NCBI GenBank assembly: GCA_011033025.1 | Contig: WFMF01000229.1 | Span: 1 to 64,000 of the forward strand | Source of the DNA: Beroe forskalii | Lineage: Eukaryota > Ctenophora > Nuda > Beroida > Beroidae | Direction: 5' to 3' | DNA length: 64,000 nt | Shown: positions 22,301 through 30,899 of the stretch, piece by piece | Position numbering within the stretch: the first letter of the stretch is position 1 | Layout of the letters: each line of letters starts with the position of its first letter | Notes under the pieces: model-generated | The model's input: the letters and a program-made list of their open reading frames with translations, nothing else | Databases searched by the model: none | Told to the model about the DNA's origin: nothing | Program-made: the position numbers and the translations under genes

Positions 22301-25300
22301 ACTCAAGGTACAATAATCTAGACATTGATCTCTCCTCTATAATATTGTGTCAGAAGCCAGTTCTATAGTTATCGGCGAAGCAAAATTCGTTGCAATTATT
22401 CAGCCATTATGAAACTTATTTCTTAGTTAGTTGTCTGTATTTCCACGGGATACGCTTTGTTATCTGAGCGACTGGAGAGTTATCAGCCCTCACTCAGGAC
22501 GCAGGATACGGTAAGTCGATAAAGAACGTGTCTGATGACGAGGATGAGGATGACTCAGAGAAGATTCTGGATGATGAAGTCAGGATTGCTCCGTGGACCC
22601 TCACCAGGACCTTTGCTAACGCTCTCAGAGGTAGGAACTGCGTTTATCAATGATGCTTCTCTTGTAGCTTTATTGACTATCTTTTCATCCACGTAAAATT
22701 AGCAGATGGTTTTGCTAATGTACATAAAAATAAGAAAATACTGGATTGATCCCGTACATTCAGTGATATAATTATAATTTTGATAATTTCTGATTTTCTT
22801 GAATGTCCGCAGGGAAGTGTCAGCTGGAAATCAATGGTATCGCTGACCCCACTGGTATCGGAGAAGGATACTCCTTCCTAAGAGTTGCCAACAAGCCTTC
22901 CCTGAAGGGTAACAAGGAGAAGGAAGCAGCCAAGGAGAAGGACGCCAAAGCCCCTGAACCCAAGTCCACGAGGACCGTCATGGGTACAGACTCAGACCTG
23001 AGGCGACTCACTCTGAAGAATGCGCGGGAGGTGCTGAGAGGGTTCGGAGTTCCGGAGGAGACTATTAACAGCTTGACCCGGTGGGATGTTATTAATCTGG
23101 TGAGGAAGCTGAGTACTGACGCAGCCAGGACGGGGGAGGCTGCGGGAATGGGGAAGTTCGCAAGGGGAGCCAAGTATTCGCTCATAGAACACCAGGAGAA
23201 GTACAAGGAGGAGTGTCAGAGGATATTCGACCTGCAGACCAAGTAATTAACATAAGAGTTATATATCAGTGTCCGAGTTATCAGTGTAACTAAGCGATGC
23301 TAGAATAGAATACAACCAAGCAATGTTAGCATAGAATACCTTGCCGACCTTGCCATCAGTTCACGTTGACATCAGACTACCCTGACATCAGACTACCCTG
23401 ACATTGGTCCACCTTGACATCGGTTCAACTTGACATCGGTTCACCTCGACATCGGTTCACCTTGACATCTGTTCACCTTGACATCAGTTCACCTTGACAC
23501 CACTTTACCTTGACATCGGTTCTCCTTGACATCGGTTCACCTCGACATCGGTTCACCTCGACATCAGTTCACCTTGACACCACTTTACCTTGACATCGGT
23601 TCACCTTGACATCAGTTCACCTTGACATCGGTTCTCCTTGACATCGGTTCACCTTGACATCGGTTCACCTTGACATCAGACTACCCCGACATCGGTTCAC
23701 CTCGACATCGGTTCACCTCGACATCAGTTCACCTTGACACCACTTTACCTTGACATCGGTTCACCTTGACATCGGTTCACCTTGACATCAGTTCACCTTG
23801 ACATCGGTTCACCTTGACATCGGTTTACCTTGACATCAGTTCACCTTGACATCAGTTCACCTTGACATCGGTTCACCACTTTACCTTGACATTGTTTCAC
23901 CTTGACATCAGTTCACCTTGACATCGGTTCACCTTGACATCGGTTCACCTTGACATCGGTTCACCTTGACATCGGTTCACCTTGACATCGGTTCACCTTG
24001 ACATCGGTTCACCTTGACATCAGTTCACCTTGACATCGGTTCACCTTGACATCGGTTCACCTTGACATCAGTTCACCTTGACACCAGTTTACCTTGACAT
24101 CGGTTCACCTTGACATCAGTTCACCTTGACATCGGTTCACCTTGACATCGGTTCACCTTGACATCGGTTCACCTTCATCGGTTCTTGACATCAGTTCACC
24201 TTGACATCGGTTCACCTTGACATCAGTTCACCTTGACATCGGTTCACCTTGACACCAGTTTACCTTGACATCAGTTCACCTTGACACCAGTTTACCTTGA
24301 CATCGGTTCACCTTGACATCAGTTCACCTTGACATCGGTTCACCTTGACATCGGTTCACCTTGACATCAGTTCACCTTGACATCGGTTCACCTTGACATC
24401 GGTTCACCTTGACATCGGTTCACCTTGACATCAGTTCAACTTGACACCAGTTCACCTTGACATCAGTTCACCTTGACATCAGTTCACCTTGACATCGGTT
24501 CACCTTGACATCGGTTCACCTTGACATCATTTCACCTTGACATCGGTTCACCTTGACATCGGTTCACCTTGACATCGGTTCACCTTGACATCAGTTAACC
24601 TTGACACCAGTTTACCTTGACATCAGTTCACCTTGACATCGGTTCACCTTGACATCGGTTCACCTTGACATCGGATTACCTTGACATCAGTTCACCTTGA
24701 CATCAGTTCACCTTGACATCGTTTCACCTTGACATCGGTTCACCTTGACATCAGTTCACCTTGACACCACTTTACCTTGACATCGGTTCACCTTGACATC
24801 AGTTCACCTTGACATCGGTTCTCCTTGACATCGGTTCACCTTGACATCGGTTCACCTCGACATCGGTTCACCTTGACATCGGTTCACCTTGACATCGGTT
24901 CTCCTTGACATCAGTTCACCTTGACACCACTTTACCTTGACATCGGTTCACCTTGACATCAGTTCACCTTGACATCGGTTCTCCTTGACATCGGTTCACC
25001 TTGACATCGGTTCACCTTGACATCGGTTCTCCTTGACATCGGTTCACCTTGACACCACTTTACCTTGAAATCGGTTCACCTTGACATCGGTTCTCCTTGA
25101 CATCGGTTCACCTTGACATCGGTTCACCTCGACATCGGTTCACCTTGACATCGGTTCACCTCGACATCGGTTCTCCTTGACATCAGTTCACCTTGACACC
25201 ACTTTACCTTGACATCGGTTCACCTTGACATCAGTTCACCTTGACATCGGTTCTCCTTGACATCGGTTCACCTTGACATCGGTTCACCTTGACATCAGTT

Positions 25301-28300
25301 TACCTTGACATCAGTTCACCTTGACATCGGTTCACCTTGACATCGGTTTACCTTGACATCGGTTCACCTTGACATCGGTTTACCTTGACATCAGTTCACC
25401 TTGACACCAGTTTACCTTGATATAAGAAAGTCTTGACATCAGACATCACTTTATCTTAGCATCAGTTTATTTCAATGACATCGGTGTACGTGGCATCAGT
25501 TTACCTTGACATCCCCCTCTCCAAATTTCTAACAGCATGAAGCTCTGCACAGCAAGCCTCATTACCTCCCATATAAGAAATAATAGGGGGGGGGGGCAAC
25601 CCCCATAAACCCCCGGTGGATATCGAAAAATGGCAAATGGGGGTTTAATTTTTGGGGGTTTATGGGGGTTTTTGGGGGTTTATGGGGGCTTAATCTAGTT
25701 AAATTTTGCTGTTTTATGACTGATTTTGTTCACGATTTTTGGCATTTTACGGAATGGTACCATTTTTTGTTGACGATTTTTGGCCTTTTTTGAAATGGTA
25801 CCATTTTTTGTTGATGAATTTCGGCCCTTTTCTGAAATGGTACCATTTTCGGCCATTTTTTGAAATGGTACCATTTTTTGTTGACAATCTTAGACCCTTT
25901 TTTGAAATGGTACCATTTTCTGTTGGCGATTTTCAAGCCTTTTCTGAAATGGTACCATTTTTTGTCGACGATTTTTGGCCCTATTTTGAAATGGTACCAA
26001 TTTTCATTGAAGATGTTCGACCTTTTTCTGGAAAATTAAACCCCCATAAACCCCCAAGTGGATATCGAAAAAGGCAAATGGGGGTTAAATTTTTGGGGGT
26101 TTATGGGGGTTTATGGGGGTTTATGGGGGTTGCCCCCCCAATAATAGGCCGTGCTTTTGATGTAATTATCTCGTGACCTCCCTCATGTAATGTGATTGTT
26201 GTGTTATAAAGCAGCCACGTGCCCTGTCACATGGGCTCTTACTTACTGCTGCTAATTCAGCTGCTGACAGTGATACTGCTCTCGTATTTCAAGCACAGGG
26301 AAATATAATCACCGCATGAATATATGTACAGAGCACTCTTCATCCTCAGTTTTAAACTTTACAACACTACTTTATACAATCAAATTTGAGGTAAGATTCC
26401 GTTCCATGTGTATCTGAGTCTCTTCGGAGCTCAGACTCACATCTTTTGGTTTGTCTTCCACAAGGAGGACTATGATAAACAAGAATAGAAAAATACCGCA
26501 CACCATATTGCAGATGGTGGCATCTGTATGATCTGGTCTGCAGCTATGTCATATTTTACATTAGAAGTTCCGAGTACGTTCCCGAAATTGAAAAATAGGT
26601 GCGTTTCATGAGCAATACGGATGCAGTCTTGTATATTTAAGTTGCTGACAATCTCTTTCCTATAATAACCTAAAAACCTTTAAAACCCTCTACAGGATGC
26701 TGGGGTCTGTGGAAGTGATGAGTACGGATGAGGAAGAGAGTTCTGACGAGGAAACCAACATAGACGAGCTGGGTAAGGATCTGGAGAGCATGCTGAACAA
26801 GAAGAAGACCATGGAGCAGTTGTCTCTAGAGAGGGAGGAAGCAGAAAGGAAGGACTTACAGAAGCTCCTGAGTGAGGGTCCCACAGGGACTCCCCCGCCC
26901 CCTGCTGCAAGTTCAGCGGAGGAAGTCAAAGCTGCAGACTCCGAAACAGGCGGTGATCAAAACGGCAGGAGGCTGATAATCAGGCGGAAATTCAGCACGG
27001 AAACAGGGTACTACTACCGAGAAGAAGTGATCTCCCGAGCGGAGGTTATTGATGCGTATCTGAAGATCATAGAAACAGCGGACAAGACGAACAAGAGATT
27101 CCTGATTGATAACCTGGACGAGGAACAGAAGGATGAAGTGAGGAAGGAGAGGAGGAGGATCCAGGAACAGCTGAGGAGACTCAACAGAGCTCAAGGTTAT
27201 TGCTTGATACTTAGTGAAGGAAAATTTTGCCTCCATTCTAATTCTATACATCAAGTTGAACGACAATATAAAATGAATGATATAATGAATTTGAAATTTC
27301 AATAACATCTGTTATTCATGAAACGGAACCGCTTTTTTAAAATTCATTCCCCTAATTCCTACCATTTTCTCCTCTCTTCAGAGCGTGAGAAGATAAACGA
27401 GAAGAAGCACAAGAAGGTAGCGAAGGAGAAAGCCCCGATCAACATGAAGTGCGGTGCGTGTGGGGAGACAGGACACATGAAGACCAACAAGCACTGCAAG
27501 ATGTACGGCAGAACGGGACCCGTCACTGACGACCAGATCATTGATGACGAGCTGTCGAATGTCTTCAACGAGCAGACTTCCAGTCTGGTAAAGGTGGAGG
27601 ATACCAAGATCCGGATAGGTCGAGCCTTCCTGGCCAAGGTGGACGAGGTGAGCCAGAAGGCTGCACAGAAACAGGCAGCTCAGAAGAGACAACTGGAGGA
27701 GACTGGTGGTGGGGAGGAGAGGAGTTTAGATGGGAACGAGTTGTCGGATCACGGTAAAATGAGGAAGAAGAAGAAACTGGATAAAGCAGAGAGGAAAGCA
27801 ATGAAAGCAGCTAAAGCAATGAAGGTGATTTTACAGATAATGGTTTGAATTTTCAAGTAATTCCTATCGTTTCAACGTTTCAAAGTTTAGAACTCTTCAG
27901 TCACTGCCTTTATCAGTAATAAAACTAAGTATACAATACGTTACTCATTATTTTTTAAATTTTTGAATCCCCAACACTTCAGTCGGAGCATTTGGACTAC
28001 TTGGAGCCCAAAGTTAAAGGCAGCTCGAGAGCCCGAGTTCACCCCGAGGTAGAACTTAGGACATTCTTTGAGGAGCTCCTAGTAAGGATGAAGGAAATAC
28101 CAAAAGTAAGTTCCTGCTCATGAAGAACCAAATAATCACATTCGATCTGATTCCAGTAATAGAAACGTACATTTAAGACTGATTAGAATATGACTATGCT
28201 TCATGCAGATTGTAATGACCAATCATCTCTCCAGACAGGTGCATTCCACAAGCCGGTCTCTGCTCGTGAGATACCTGACTACTACACCTTCGTGAGCATC

Positions 28301-30233
28301 CCCATGGACCTACAGACCATGAAGAACCACTGCACCAACAACTTCTACCAGTCTAGGTTGGTGCTGTGGTAGGGTGCTCTTTAGAGGAAGAGCTGTGGAA
28401 ATAGTATTGGTCAATGCAATTGCAATATGCCGTTTGGTATCCAATTGGCATTGTTTGTGACTAAAATGAAACAGTGAAAGCCGAAAAGAGGTACCTTACT
28501 GCAGAAAATTAAAAGCTCCGAATATGACACAATATAAGGCAAAAATTTCAACAATTTTCATGGACCTCTTCTTTGGTTTTATGGTTCACCAAATTAAGCA
28601 TTTTTGCAGCCTGACTCCTGAGTGCTTACAGAATTCAGGAGGTAGTCGATAGTCTGATGTTATTTCTTCTCTATCGTGAGCCCTACATATGACGTCACTC
28701 CACCCCTCAGAGAGGATTTCCTAGAGCACGTGGAGCAGATTGTCACCAACAGCCGCATCTACAACGGCAAGCTCTCTGAGTACACCAAGGCAGCTGAGAC
28801 CATGTTGGAGATAGCTAAGACGGAGTTCGCTAAGAGAGAAGACATGCTCCGGACCTTGGAGGAGAAGATAAACCCGGCTGCTAACAAGAGCACTCAGAAC
28901 CAGTTCAACCTGGTGCTGCTGAGAAGTGTGGATGCCATGATGAGGGTATCCAACTCTCAAGCCTTCCACATCCCTGTCAACGCCAAGGTGGCTCCCGACT
29001 ACTATCAGGTTAGGATAAAAAGTTTTTACAAACTCAAGTTTGGCTTTTTTGGCATGTTTTTTCTCCTTTTTATTCCATGCCTGTTGAGAAAGCATTGGAA
29101 GAGATATCAGATGCGCGAAATACTGCGTTTGTAAGTATATGCCAAAACTTACAGTACAACAGTTATCCCGAATTTCACGATTATTTCAACATTAATACTC
29201 CCCGCGTTACAGGTGATAAACACCCCGATGGACATGTCGACGCTCCGTAAAAACGTCGAGAAGAACAAGTACAAGAGCAGAGAAGAGTTTGTCAAGGATG
29301 TGAGCCTTATTGTGGGGAACAGTCAGCAGTATAACGGTGAGAATATACTCCTTTTGAAGAGGCAATGCCATACGAAATCCGTGAAATCAGAAACATCTCC
29401 AGACTAAACATTCTAATGTCCCCCTATGTCAATAACCTGACCCCCTCCCTATTCTCTCACGCGATCTTACCATGCAGGGGCAGAGTCCCTGTACACTAAG
29501 AAGGCGGAGGAGCTACTGGAGAAGGCTAAAGAAGTGCTCCTATCCGCTAACGAGACCCTGGTTCATTACGAGACCCTGCTGCAGTCCGGGGACCAGAAGC
29601 CCAGCACTCAGGGCGGTGTCCTCAGCAGTCAGGGGAGTGTCATCAGCAGCCAGGGAAATGTCTTCAGCAGTCAAGGGGGTCTACTTAGCAGTCAAGGGAG
29701 TCTGCTCAGTACTCAGGGAAATCTGCTCAGCAGTCAAGGCAGTCTGCTCAGCAGTCAAGGCAGTCTGCTCAGCACTCAGGGGAGTGGTGTGAGCAGCAGT
29801 CTGCTCGGCAGTCAGGGGCAGCAGTGTGGCTGTGAACAGTCCTAAGGTAGCCACGGGCAAGGAGAGTCCTGACTCCTACTTTAGTGCTCGTGAGGATGAA
29901 AGTGATGCTCCCTCAGACACTGATCAGTGAGTTTCTAAGTCTTAAATGAAAGTTAACATGACAATTTATAATATGTAGCAGCCACTTTCATGTTGATAAA
30001 TGATGATATGTTGCCATAAAAATTATCGTTTGTGATTCGTTTACATATACTAATTTTATGATAATCACCATCGCCACCATGACAAACCTTGGCAACGGAG
30101 TAACACAAGTCTATTGCCCAGGTTCCGTGAGGTATCAAAGAAGAGGTATGACAGTGCTGGGATTGAAGAGGAAAACCAAGTGGGACACACACTATTTGAA
30201 GATCTTATGGATAGTGAGGATGATTCTGACTGA
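6897..30233 (+). CDS. TAF1: TAF1, TFIID subunit 1, complete gene in 25 coding exons
   Basis: TAF1 is the scaffold of TFIID in the nucleus. It binds TBP, TAF7 and acetylated histones and helps place RNA polymerase II at promoters. Coding exons: 6897-6965, 7200-7373, 9310-9558, 11203-11311, 13199-13326, 15406-15562, 18591-18697, 18897-18976, 19343-19517, 19809-19990, 20171-20322, 20577-20706, 20893-21093, 21270-21411, 22177-22307, 22498-22630, 22813-23242, 26696-27195, 27382-27824, 27983-28105, 28235-28356, 28711-29008, 29213-29336, 29478-29926, 30122-30233. All junctions are GT-AG, and phases agree except at exon 7/8 and inside exon 24. The start at 6897 is the first ATG in frame, just before the conserved FLFGNID block; an AG at 6861-6862 upstream may be a 5'-UTR or trans-splice acceptor. 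The product is about 1,640 residues, somewhat shorter than vertebrate TAF1. Confidence 0.93.
7987..8914 (-). pseudogene. Decayed Crypton-type tyrosine recombinase (DUF3504-like), antisense in TAF1 intron 2
   Basis: Read on the - strand, 8914-8456 resembles the N-terminal core-binding part of Crypton/KIAA1958-type recombinases ([49 protein letters not shown]). After a frame break, 8416-8159 has the middle of the catalytic domain ([30 protein letters not shown]). A further broken segment at about 8082-7987 gives [19 protein letters not shown] and IMAYTCHK, equivalent to the HSVRK...GHK catalytic boxes, with the expected glycine replaced by cysteine. Several stops and frameshifts make it inactive. 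Whether it is a true Crypton or came from a domesticated DUF3504 gene cannot be decided here. The flanks at 7374-7986 and 8915-8980 show nothing further. Confidence 0.75.
8983..9110 (+). repeat. AATAGGTTAGAATCGT repeat with TTCAACAGTTGA units, copy 1
   Basis: AATAGGTTAGAATCGTACGAATG, a CAGAAAATTTG-type bridge, then several AATTCAACAGT(TGAGAATRGT) units with short dyad symmetry. A second copy begins at 10884, on the other side of exon 3, in the same orientation. Confidence 0.55.
9310..9558 (+). CDS. TAF1: TAF1 exon 3
   Basis: 83 codons, phase 0 at both ends. It contains [17 protein letters not shown], the conserved 'LFPEF...LRF.RLF' block of TAF1, followed by a basic KKKKKYKH run and ENGLWTK. 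The acceptor TTTTATGTAAG is weak in pyrimidines, so the exact first base is less certain than for other exons. Confidence 0.85.
9665..9823. other. Cluster of five hairpins, three with one loop and different stems
   Basis: Three hairpins at 9696-9721, 9726-9759 and 9762-9791 share the loop GAGCTTGCGA, but their stems differ: AATTCCAC/GTGGAATT, CAATAAATGCAC/GTGCATTTATTG and GTAATTGCAC/GTGCAATTAC. Outer sequences 9665-9691 and 9794-9823 are roughly inverse to each other and each contains ACACAC-N4-GTGTGT. The cluster lies 110 bp after TAF1 exon 3. From 9824 to 10880 I see no gene. Confidence 0.8.
10884..11150 (+). repeat. AATAGGTTAGAATCGT repeat, copy 2, with TTCAACACTTGAA units
   Basis: It starts with the same sequence as 8983, followed by repeated TAATTCAACACTTGAATAG units, each with the small dyad TTCAA-CAC-TTGAA, and then AATTACAC variants and GCCACTGCGTGGTGC. 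The style (short stem, variable stem sequence, AATTAC edges) resembles the hairpin cluster at 9665-9823. Confidence 0.5.
11203..18976 (+). CDS. TAF1: TAF1 exons 4-8, linker with two WED/WEN repeats
   Basis: Exon 4 (11203-11311) is proline-rich. Exon 5 (13199-13326) has [14 protein letters not shown] and FDYGFKL, a TAF1 hallmark. Exons 6 (15406-15562) and 7 (18591-18697) carry the paired motifs [11 protein letters not shown] and GWENSVIWD, the two 'WEDxIIWD' repeats of the family. Exon 8 (18897-18976) encodes [16 protein letters not shown]. Exon 7 ends in phase 0, but exon 8 reads correctly only if one extra base precedes it. Either a micro-exon is missed or the assembly has an indel. The introns are large and full of repeats. 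Confidence 0.82.
11335..13064 (-). mobile_element. 5'-truncated CR1/L2-like LINE, antisense in TAF1 intron 4
   Basis: The - strand reading frame 13064-11772 (430 codons) is a reverse transcriptase with [45 protein letters not shown] and the catalytic FADD box. The C-terminal tail ([32 protein letters not shown]) continues in another frame at 11637-11404, so at least one frameshift separates them. No endonuclease domain is present, the usual 5' truncation. The 3' end has about three ATTTTGATAC decamers at 11345-11378, typical of a short tandem LINE tail. Confidence 0.85.
13757..14880 (+). repeat. 16-bp minisatellite CACTCTGACACCAGTG in TAF1 intron 5
   Basis: Consecutive 16-bp units, consensus CACTCTGACACCARTS, with a higher-order period near 140 bp in the first third (blocks at about 13850, 13985 and 14110 that include the variants GCAATCTTAGACCAGT and CACTCGGAAACCAGT). 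Units fade after 14650. ORFs crossing it ([17 protein letters not shown] repeats) are artefacts. From 14880 to 15400 there is no further structure apart from intron sequence. Confidence 0.9.
15563..16705 (+). other. TAF1 intron 6, left part, no gene
   Basis: No coding similarity is visible. 15713-15745 is a GCGCGCGATCC/GGATCGCGCGC-like imperfect palindrome. 15770-15890 has GTGATTGG/GAAAGTG short repeats. The 133-codon ORF at 16308-16709 has no recognisable domain or splice context. Confidence 0.4.
16706..16925 (+). repeat. Dispersed repeat, copy B, with CCGTCCCT tract
   Basis: It matches 238-445: T/C-run, GGCGTTTTTGT, ACAAAAAGGCA, GGTTGGCAGAGATCGTG, and GTGCTCCTTTATAATA at 16856-16871. It ends in a pyrimidine microsatellite (CCGTCCCT units, then a C-run) at 16885-16922. 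Confidence 0.5.
17262..17345 (+). tRNA. tRNA-like sequence, probably a pseudogene or SINE head
   Basis: TAGCTCAATCGGTTAGCG at 17269-17286 matches a polymerase III A box/D-arm. GGTCACGGGCTCAAGCCCC at 17317-17335 resembles a B box/T-arm, though GGGCTCAAGCC departs from the GGTTCGANTCC consensus. A T-run follows at 17355-17359. The acceptor stem pairs poorly and the anticodon region is too long (about 19 bases in the loop, so an intron or decay), so no anticodon can be named. It is best read as a decayed tRNA or the head of a SINE. Confidence 0.45.
17595..17663 (+). other. Conserved 68-bp hairpin-forming element, copy 2
   Basis: GGAAATTAAGCGCCTGCATA at the left, and CAAGAATTG...CAATTCTTG as a perfect 9-bp stem enclosing GCAGGCGC at the right. 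It is nearly identical to 6193-6260 at both ends with a variable middle. From 17664 to 17980 nothing else is seen. Confidence 0.62.
17981..18172. repeat. 192-bp foldback (near-perfect inverted repeat) in TAF1 intron 6
   Basis: Two arms of about 95 bp separated by two bases, centred at 18076-18077 (GGGTCGG-TG-CCGACCC). The inner 40 bp of each arm are identical apart from single changes. The outer part pairs less well but ends AGAGTTTAG/CTAAACTCT. No clear TSD is visible. It could be a foldback MITE; a transcript would form a long hairpin. Confidence 0.85.
19343..23242 (+). CDS. TAF1: TAF1 exons 9-17, DUF3591 (TAF7-binding / reported HAT) core
   Basis: Exon 10 opens with [11 protein letters not shown]. 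Exon 11 has [19 protein letters not shown], exon 12 [11 protein letters not shown], exon 13 [18 protein letters not shown], exon 14 [15 protein letters not shown], exon 15 [17 protein letters not shown], exon 16 [18 protein letters not shown], and exon 17 [14 protein letters not shown] through [12 protein letters not shown]. The order and spacing match the DUF3591 core of animal TAF1, which forms the TAF1-TAF7 interface and was reported to have histone acetyltransferase activity. All phases are consistent. Two decayed copies of exon 15 lie just upstream of the intact one. Confidence 0.92.
21632..21721 (+). pseudogene. Decayed duplicate of TAF1 exon 15, copy 1
   Basis: Starts after TTCTCCCAG, as the true exon does, and follows its sequence for about 90 bases. 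It lacks one base within the GAGGAGGAGATCAGG block, shifting the frame, and it breaks off into the CTCCTCAGTAA minisatellite before the second half of the exon. Confidence 0.85.
21722..22163 (+). repeat. 11-bp minisatellite CTCCTCAGTAA between exon 15 copies
   Basis: Tandem ACTCCTCAGTA units at 21722-21798 and 21903-22162, broken by exon copy 2. Each unit contains CTCCTCAG, a pyrimidine tract plus AG, much like the TTCTCCCAG acceptor of the neighbouring exon. Confidence 0.9.
21817..21902 (+). pseudogene. Decayed duplicate of TAF1 exon 15, copy 2
   Basis: Again preceded by CATTCTCCCAG. Relative to the intact exon at 22177 it has extra bases in the GATTGCGGGTGGTGGG block, giving a frameshift, and it ends after TTGCCGGAAGA in the minisatellite. 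The intact exon (22177-22307) is the third copy. Confidence 0.85.
23340..25515 (+). repeat. 16-bp minisatellite CACCTTGACATCGGTT in TAF1 intron 17
   Basis: Well over 100 units of CACCTTGACATCRGTT, where R is often A, with occasional CTCCTTGACATCGGTT and CACTTTACCTTGACAC variants that recur as higher-order blocks. It begins about 100 bp after exon 17. Its last units (TCAGTTTATTTCAATGACAT) match the edge of the macrosatellite at 42465 and lead into the module at 25520. Confidence 0.95.
25520..26600 (+). repeat. 560-bp macrosatellite module, copy 1 (with a nested element)
   Basis: Begins CAAATTTCTAACAGCATGAAG and continues, after the nested element 25588-26139, through GGCCGTGCTTTTGATGT, TTATAAAGCAGCCACGTG, TTACTGCTGCTAATTCAGC, CTACTTTATACAATCAAATT and TCTTCGGAGCTCAGACTC to about 26600. 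The same module recurs four times at 37.1-44.3 kb. Here no 16-bp array follows it; the intron ends at exon 18. Confidence 0.88.
25588..26139. mobile_element. GGTACC palindrome-array element, copy 1, with 9-bp TSD
   Basis: 552 bp, starting G9-CAACCCCC and ending GGGGGTTG-C7. AATAATAGG flanks both sides (25579-25587 and 26140-26148); the uninterrupted sister modules have AATAATGTG once at this point. The core has seven GGTACC palindromes (AAATGGTACCATTT or close), spaced mostly near 41 bp, separated by semi-conserved TTGTTGACGATTTTTGGCCC. Both ends contain GTGGATATCGAAAAA. No transposase. The 145-codon ORF across it is a by-product of the repeat. Confidence 0.85.
26696..27824 (+). CDS. TAF1: TAF1 exons 18-19, coiled region and CCHC zinc knuckle
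   Basis: Exon 18 joins exon 17 in phase 2 to restore [16 protein letters not shown], then a long charged helix and an [11 protein letters not shown] segment with basic and arginine-rich stretches. Exon 19 has [16 protein letters not shown], the C-x2-C-x4-H-x6-C zinc knuckle that in TAF1 binds promoter DNA, followed by a lysine-rich stretch. Exon 18 continues open past the donor at 27195/27196 into the intron, so an ORF alone would overextend it. Confidence 0.9.
27983..29336 (+). CDS. TAF1: TAF1 exons 20-23, tandem bromodomains
   Basis: Bromodomain 1 spans exons 20-22 ([20 protein letters not shown], then MDLQTMK and NSRIYNG). Bromodomain 2 spans exons 22-24 ([20 protein letters not shown], then MDMSTLRKN and NSQQYNG). 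The acetyl-lysine-contacting asparagines lie in NSRIYN and NSQQYN, and the PDYY and PMD landmarks are present in both. Phases 0, 2, 0 and 1 join cleanly. The two domains are adjacent, as in all TAF1 proteins. Confidence 0.93.
29478..30233 (+). CDS. TAF1: TAF1 exons 24-25, SSQG repeats and acidic C-terminus
   Basis: Exon 24 finishes bromodomain 2 and then encodes about ten tandem SSQGSLL-type heptads (29600-29815). The frame that encodes these runs into a stop at 29846. The next frame (from about 29795 on) continues through [20 protein letters not shown] to the donor at 29926/29927 and joins exon 25 perfectly. Exon 25 ends [17 protein letters not shown], the conserved TAF1 terminus, with TGA at 30231-30233. 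The exon therefore carries one base too many or two too few inside or just after the repeat. Confidence 0.85.
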
Positions 30234-30899
30234 GTTGTGAGTTTTTTCATCAAAATTCAGGAGATATTTAAACTTATTGATGCCCTGTTTGAGATCAATA
30301 CATTGGGATCTATATAATGCTAAATTTGGGAGGACTTACTTTATTTGGCAATGAAATATAGTTTCATACGTTGATTGCGTTGTGCGTGGTCATGATATTT
30401 ATAGGGTAATGAGAACGGTGTTATTGTAAACAAAACTAAACTTTATTACTGATTAACGAACTAAACTTGATTAATACAGTGTGGTTGGGCCATTTATCCA
30501 CCGAACAAGATGATTAACTATGAGTATGATTTAAATTGAAAGACGTTGGGTTTGTAAGCTTGATGTGGACCTAAATGCAACGTTTAGAAAAATCTTCAAT
30601 TTATTGCCTATCATAGTACGATAAATTTCATAATGTACACTACAACTCATTGGCTTTATTCTGTCTGCAACATCGTAATTCCCGTTTCTAAATTTCAATC
30701 TTTTTGAATGATCGTATGATCACTGTTTTGCAATCATTTTTCTGGCAATTAAAGTTTTCGTTTCTAAGTTTTAAATTTTCTGATTATTTCTATCCTTACA
30801 CTCCTTCCTAATCCAAACCCCCGGTTTATAGGTTGAATGGCATGATAACCTACTGATTGGAACCCCTTATGTTTCTGGTAATGCTGACAGGATGATGTG

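Noticed and set aside
22820..23206. 128-codon - strand ORF opposite TAF1 exon 17
   Set aside because: The + strand frame encodes conserved TAF1 sequence; the antisense frame shows no domain.
25750..26010. CRISPR-like array (palindromic repeats with regular spacing)
   Set aside because: The spacers are nearly the same as each other, the host is an animal, there are no cas genes, and the array sits inside a transposon with TIRs.
25739..26176. 145-codon ORF with repeated KWYHF/EMVPFF peptides
   Set aside because: The ORF arises because the 41-bp palindrome unit lacks stops. The period is not a multiple of three, similar ORFs occur in other frames and in the other copies, and there is no start context or domain.
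26697..27305. Full 202-codon ORF as the TAF1 exon
   Set aside because: The last 36 codons after 27195 are intron sequence; the donor there joins exon 19 in the right phase.
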